From assembly GCA_035493895.1 (NCBI GenBank), contig DATJHM010000304.1, positions 1 through 8,325 on the forward strand: 8,325 nucleotides of DNA. Direction: 5' to 3'. Each line of letters starts with the position of its first letter. Position 1 is the first letter of the stretch. This DNA comes from DATJHM01 sp035493895. Its GTDB lineage: Bacteria > Chloroflexota > Ktedonobacteria > Ktedonobacterales > Ktedonobacteraceae. The translations under genes were made by a program, and so were the position numbers. Positions 4,804-8,325 of this stretch are shown here, in pieces. Below the pieces are notes generated by a model that ran no database searches, was not told the origin of the DNA, and was given only the letters and a program-made list of their open reading frames with translations.

Positions 4804-7800
4804 ATGTTAGAACAGCAGAAGCGTCCCGCCCAGGACCAGAAGGCTGCTGATACCAGGAACACGACCCGGCTTGAGGGGATTCGCGAAAAAGTGTTCATGG
4901 ATAGATACTCTCTCAAAGATGCCTCAGGCAAGCCGCTTGAGTTTTATCCCGAGCAGACCTGGGAGCGCGTGGCGCGTGGGATTGCTGCGGTTGAGACCAC
5001 ACCAGAAAAGCGTGAGGAGTGGGAGAAACGCTTCTACGAGGCTCTTTCGGATTTCAAATTTGTTCCTGGCGGTCGCATCCTGGCAGGTGCCGGTACGGGA
5101 CACCAGGTTACATACTATAATTGTTTTGTGATACCTTCCCCTGAAGATAGCCGCCAGGGTATTCTCGATAATTTGAAGATCATGACTGAGATCATGGCAC
5201 GTGGTGGTGGTGTTGGTATCAATCTTTCCACATTGCGTCCCCGTGGCTCTTATATTAAAACGGTCAACGGCACCGCCTCCGGCCCTTGTTCCTGGGCACA
5301 ACTCTACTCGGTCGCGACTGGAGATGTGATTCAGCAAGGTGGTTCGCGGAGGGGTGCTTTAATGATCATGCTCGATGACAACCATCCTGACATTGAAGAG
5401 TTCATCACAGTCAAACGCAAATCCGGTCAGATTGAGCATGCGAACCTTTCCGTCTGCGTCTCCGATGCCTTCATGGAGGCGGTGAAGAGCGATAGCGATT
5501 GGAATCTAGTCTGGCAGGGCGAGGTGAAAAAGACTATTCGCGCCCGTGCCCTATGGGATCTCATCTGCAACTCGGCCTGGGAGTCGGCTGAGCCGGGCGT
5601 GGTATTCATGGATCGCTACAATAAAGAGTCGAATACGTGGTACTACGAGAATATTCGCTGCGTGAATCCATGCGTAACCGGCGATACGCTGATCTATACA
5701 GACAATGGCCTGATTCCGGCTAAAGAGCTAGCAGAGCGAGAACTACCAATCACAGTTGTCTCACCTGATGTCAAGGTGGAGGAGATGGCGCTTGCAGGGC
5801 ATGCAAAGAGCGAGATCAACATAAAAGCAGCTCCAACAAGTTCACTGAGACAGGCTAGCAATGTTTTCCCAACAGGCATTAAACCAGTATATCAACTTCA
5901 GACCAAAGAAGGATACACGGTACGCCTCACTCGCGATCACAAAGTGCTTACCAACAAGGGATGGAAAGAAGCTGGTAAGCTTGTTACAGATGATAAGATC
6001 GTCATGCTTGCCAGTGAAGGTGGCTTTGGAAAGTCAGGCAGCGCCGAGCTAGGTCAGGTACTTGGCTGGCTTATCGGCGACGGGTATATTAATACCAGAC
6101 GTCAGGGCAGTGTGGTGCTCTCCTTCTTCGGTAGTGAACAAGCTATCGCACCACAGTTTGCGGAAGCTGTTAATCGCCTCGTTGTTACGCCTGAAGCCAA
6201 TCAGAGACTACGTGAGTATCCAGTAGGCAGTATTGAGATCACGGCGCGCAATGAAACTCGTGTTGAATCAACAAGACTGCTCCAACTCATTGATCCTGAA
6301 CTACGCGAGAACAAGCTCCAGGTGCCCTCTTCTGTGCTACAAGGTTCGCGAGAGATGCAACAAGGCTTCCTCTCAGCGCTCTTCACGGCAGATGGCTCAG
6401 TACAGGGTACACAGCAAAAAGGTGTTTCTGTGCGCCTTACATCGATAAGCCAGAGCTTGCTCGAAGGCGTCCAACGTCTGTTACTCAACTTTGGTATCGC
6501 ATCTTGCATCTTCAAAGATCGCCGAGTTGCTCAGGCACGCAACCTGCCAGATGGGAAAGGTGGTATGGCCTCATATGATTGTCAGGCATACCATGAGCTG
6601 ATCATTTCTAACAGTAGTTTGAGCATATTCGCGAAGCAAATTGGCTTCCTGACTGTCGAGAAGCAGCAAAAGCTTGAGGAAACCCTGCAAAACTATGTAC
6701 GCGGGCCATATCGTGAAAGCTTCTTAGCAACTTTCGAGCAACTCGTTCCTGATGGCGAAGAAACAGTTTACGATTTAACAGAGCCAGTTGCACATCAATT
6801 CGTCGGCAACGGACTTACTTTACATAATTGCGGGGAGCAAGGCCTGCCGGAATGGGGAGTTTGCAACCTCGGCGCTATCAATCTCTCTGCTTTCGTCAAA
6901 AATGGGCAGATGGATTACGAGCATCTTGGCGAGATCAGCCGCATCTCCATGCGCTTCCTGGATAACGTTGTCGATGCCAACGAGTATTTCATTCCTGAGA
7001 ACAAACAGGCACAGATGGGCACGCGCCGCACTGGTCTCGGCACGATGGGACTCGCCGATGCGCTGTTGAAAATGAAGGTGGCCTATGGGAGTCCGGAATC
7101 GCTGCCAATCATCGAGCGCATCTATGCCACGATCCGCGACTCCGCCTATGACGCCTCCGCTGATATCTCGCAGGAGAAAGGGTCATTCCCACATTTCGAG
7201 CGCGATAAATATATGCAAGGCAAGTTCATCAAGCGCCTGCCAAAGCAAACCCAGGAGAAGATCAAGAAGCAGGGCATCCGCAATGCAGTGCTCCTGACAC
7301 AGGCTCCTACGGGCACGACCAGCCTGCTCGCAGGCGTCAGTTCGGGTATCGAGCCGGTCTTCGATTTCGCGATGATCCGTCGTGACCGTACCGGTGAGCA
7401 TATTCTCTATCATCCGCTGCTTCAGGAATGGCGCGAACGACACCCGAACGAGCAGACTCCCGCCTACTTTGTGGCCTCGAAGGATCTCTCGCCCGAAGAG
7501 CATATACGCGTCCAGGCCATGGTCCAGCGCTATACCGACTCGAGCATCAGCAAGACCGTCAATGCGCCAAACGACCACACGGTTGAACAGGTGGATACCC
7601 TCTATCGTATGGCCTATGAGACCGGTTGTAAGGGCGTGACCTATTATCGCGACGGTTCTCGCGATGCGGTTCTGACGCGTGTAGAGGATGAGAAAAAGAC
7701 CAAGCAGGAGGCCGAAGAGCAGAAACAGGCCCCAATGATCGAGCCTGTCACGTCGATCCAGCAGGGCATCAAGCCTCGCCCGACGGTCGTGCAGGGTTAC

Positions 7801-8313
7801 ACCCGTCAGGTGAAAGCTCCTGAGGGCAAGATCAATATCACGATCAACAGCGATGATCAGGGACCGCTAGAGGTCTTTGTGACGCTTGGTAAGGCCGGTA
7901 GCGATATCGCAGCTCTTTCTGAGGCGCTGGGTCGTTTGATCTCGCTCAACTTGCAGATCCTCAGTCCGCTCTCGCAGACCGATCGTATGCAGGCCATCGC
8001 GGAACAATTGCGTAGCATCGGTGGGAGTCGCTCGGTTGGCTTCGGTGCCCAGCAGGTGCGCTCTCTGCCAGACGGCGTGGCGCGCGCTCTGGAGTTACAT
8101 CTGGAGTCCCTGCGCCCTGCCGAAGAGGTGAGCGAGGAGCAAGATTCTGCTGATGAGGCCAACAGCAATGGCAACCATCATGAGCAGTTCGATCCGACGA
8201 AGCTGAGCCAGTTGACCGTGACCGGCAATCTCTGTCCCGAATGTGGTTGCAATACCATGGTCTACGAAGAGGGCTGCCGCAAGTGCTATACCTGCGGACA
8301 CAGCGAGTGCTAA
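4804..8313 (+). CDS. nrdJ: Vitamin B12-dependent (class II) ribonucleotide reductase with an in-frame intein
   Basis: The 1169-aa precursor would splice to a 783-aa adenosylcobalamin-dependent reductase that makes dNTP precursors in the cytoplasm without needing or excluding oxygen. The first redox Cys is Cys107 in YYNCFV. The thiyl Cys676 and Glu678 lie in NP-(intein)-CGEQ, and the partner Cys687 is in GVCNLGAINL. The PTGTT phosphate loop is at 835-839. After the barrel come a Lys/Glu/Gln-rich linker (about 955-1000), a TSCPD domain (about 1008-1115), an acidic linker and a Cys-rich tail (1144-1169). That tail has CPEC and CYTC as a probable zinc ribbon, with extra Cys1149, Cys1158 and Cys1169, some of which may act as the reducing pair. 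No N-terminal ATP-cone domain is seen. The start is set by the ribosome site at 4786-4794. The gene appears monocistronic within the window and is probably controlled by NrdR. Only the spliced form can be active. Confidence in the family is very high. Confidence 0.96.
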   Translation: MLEQQKRPAQDQKAADTRNTTRLEGIREKVFMDRYSLKDASGKPLEFYPEQTWERVARGIAAVETTPEKREEWEKRFYEALSDFKFVPGGRILAGAGTGHQVTYYNCFVIPSPEDSRQGILDNLKIMTEIMARGGGVGINLSTLRPRGSYIKTVNGTASGPCSWAQLYSVATGDVIQQGGSRRGALMIMLDDNHPDIEEFITVKRKSGQIEHANLSVCVSDAFMEAVKSDSDWNLVWQGEVKKTIRARALWDLICNSAWESAEPGVVFMDRYNKESNTWYYENIRCVNPCVTGDTLIYTDNGLIPAKELAERELPITVVSPDVKVEEMALAGHAKSEINIKAAPTSSLRQASNVFPTGIKPVYQLQTKEGYTVRLTRDHKVLTNKGWKEAGKLVTDDKIVMLASEGGFGKSGSAELGQVLGWLIGDGYINTRRQGSVVLSFFGSEQAIAPQFAEAVNRLVVTPEANQRLREYPVGSIEITARNETRVESTRLLQLIDPELRENKLQVPSSVLQGSREMQQGFLSALFTADGSVQGTQQKGVSVRLTSISQSLLEGVQRLLLNFGIASCIFKDRRVAQARNLPDGKGGMASYDCQAYHELIISNSSLSIFAKQIGFLTVEKQQKLEETLQNYVRGPYRESFLATFEQLVPDGEETVYDLTEPVAHQFVGNGLTLHNCGEQGLPEWGVCNLGAINLSAFVKNGQMDYEHLGEISRISMRFLDNVVDANEYFIPENKQAQMGTRRTGLGTMGLADALLKMKVAYGSPESLPIIERIYATIRDSAYDASADISQEKGSFPHFERDKYMQGKFIKRLPKQTQEKIKKQGIRNAVLLTQAPTGTTSLLAGVSSGIEPVFDFAMIRRDRTGEHILYHPLLQEWRERHPNEQTPAYFVASKDLSPEEHIRVQAMVQRYTDSSISKTVNAPNDHTVEQVDTLYRMAYETGCKGVTYYRDGSRDAVLTRVEDEKKTKQEAEEQKQAPMIEPVTSIQQGIKPRPTVVQGYTRQVKAPEGKINITINSDDQGPLEVFVTLGKAGSDIAALSEALGRLISLNLQILSPLSQTDRMQAIAEQLRSIGGSRSVGFGAQQVRSLPDGVARALELHLESLRPAEEVSEEQDSADEANSNGNHHEQFDPTKLSQLTVTGNLCPECGCNTMVYEEGCRKCYTCGHSEC
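5671..6828 (+). mobile_element. Intein with LAGLIDADG homing endonuclease, inserted in the NrdJ active-site motif
   Basis: Residues 290-675 (386 aa) interrupt the reductase between NP and CGEQ. Block A is CVTGDTLIYTDNG with Cys1 at residue 290. Block B is GYTVRLTRDHKVLT with the TxxH pair Thr376/His379. Blocks F and G are VYDLTEPVAHQFVGNGLTLHN, ending in His674-Asn675, followed by the +1 nucleophile Cys676, which is also the catalytic thiyl Cys of the enzyme. All splicing residues of a class 1 intein are present. The endonuclease has two dodecapeptide motifs, LGQVLGWLIGDG (Asp426) and QGFLSALFTADG (Asp530), about 104 residues apart, with both acidic residues kept, so it is probably still able to cut DNA. 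Hand counts of 40-codon samples give G/C-ending codons of 21 and 18 in the intein against 26 and 30 in the two flanking extein halves, consistent with separate ancestry. Confidence 0.95.
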
Positions 8314-8325
8314 GAGCACATTGTA

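Noticed and set aside
4804..8313. Gene fusion or assembly artefact as the reason for the oversized NrdJ
   Set aside because: The extra 386 residues have exact intein boundaries and all splicing motifs, and the flanks rejoin precisely into NPCGEQ.

Overview
The window fits a chromosomal segment of a soil-type Chloroflexota bacterium, probably of the Ktedonobacteria. The clues are a B12-dependent (class II) ribonucleotide reductase with a C-terminal TSCPD/zinc-ribbon tail, an F420-type luciferase-like oxidoreductase, a site-2 protease homologue with a Gln/Tyr-rich extension, moderate GC content and large inteins. The assignment is inferred from gene content only; there is no rRNA or other lineage marker here.

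Layout from left to right. Bases 1-93 hold the C-terminal end of an unidentified plus-strand gene, whose stop overlaps the stop of a minus-strand membrane metalloprotease (90-1280) with a 14-residue tandem repeat in its cytoplasmic N-terminus. That gene diverges from a small alpha/beta hydrolase (1390-1950). A short gene-poor stretch (1951-2226) holds a possible decayed minus-strand transposase fragment and a perfect 18-bp inverted repeat just downstream of an LLM-class flavin/F420 oxidoreductase (2227-3150, minus). Upstream of that gene lies a second strong palindrome, just behind the stop of cinA (3254-4498, minus).

A divergent control region (4499-4803) separates cinA from nrdJ (4804-8313, plus). 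It contains two NrdR-like operator boxes exactly 31 bp apart, a near-consensus sigma-70 promoter and a strong ribosome binding site. The nrdJ reading frame is interrupted in frame by a 386-residue intein with a LAGLIDADG homing-endonuclease domain (5671-6828). It sits between Asn-Pro and the catalytic Cys of the NPCGE active-site motif, so the reductase cannot have a complete active site until the intein is spliced out.

The nrdJ locus is the centrepiece: an essential-type DNA-precursor enzyme with a recognisable nucleotide-responsive operator upstream and a selfish element in its catalytic centre. The other genes look like ordinary chromosomal housekeeping or accessory functions and do not form an obvious joint pathway. 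No CRISPR array, tRNA, rRNA or complete insertion sequence is visible, and I see no convincing wholly new system.
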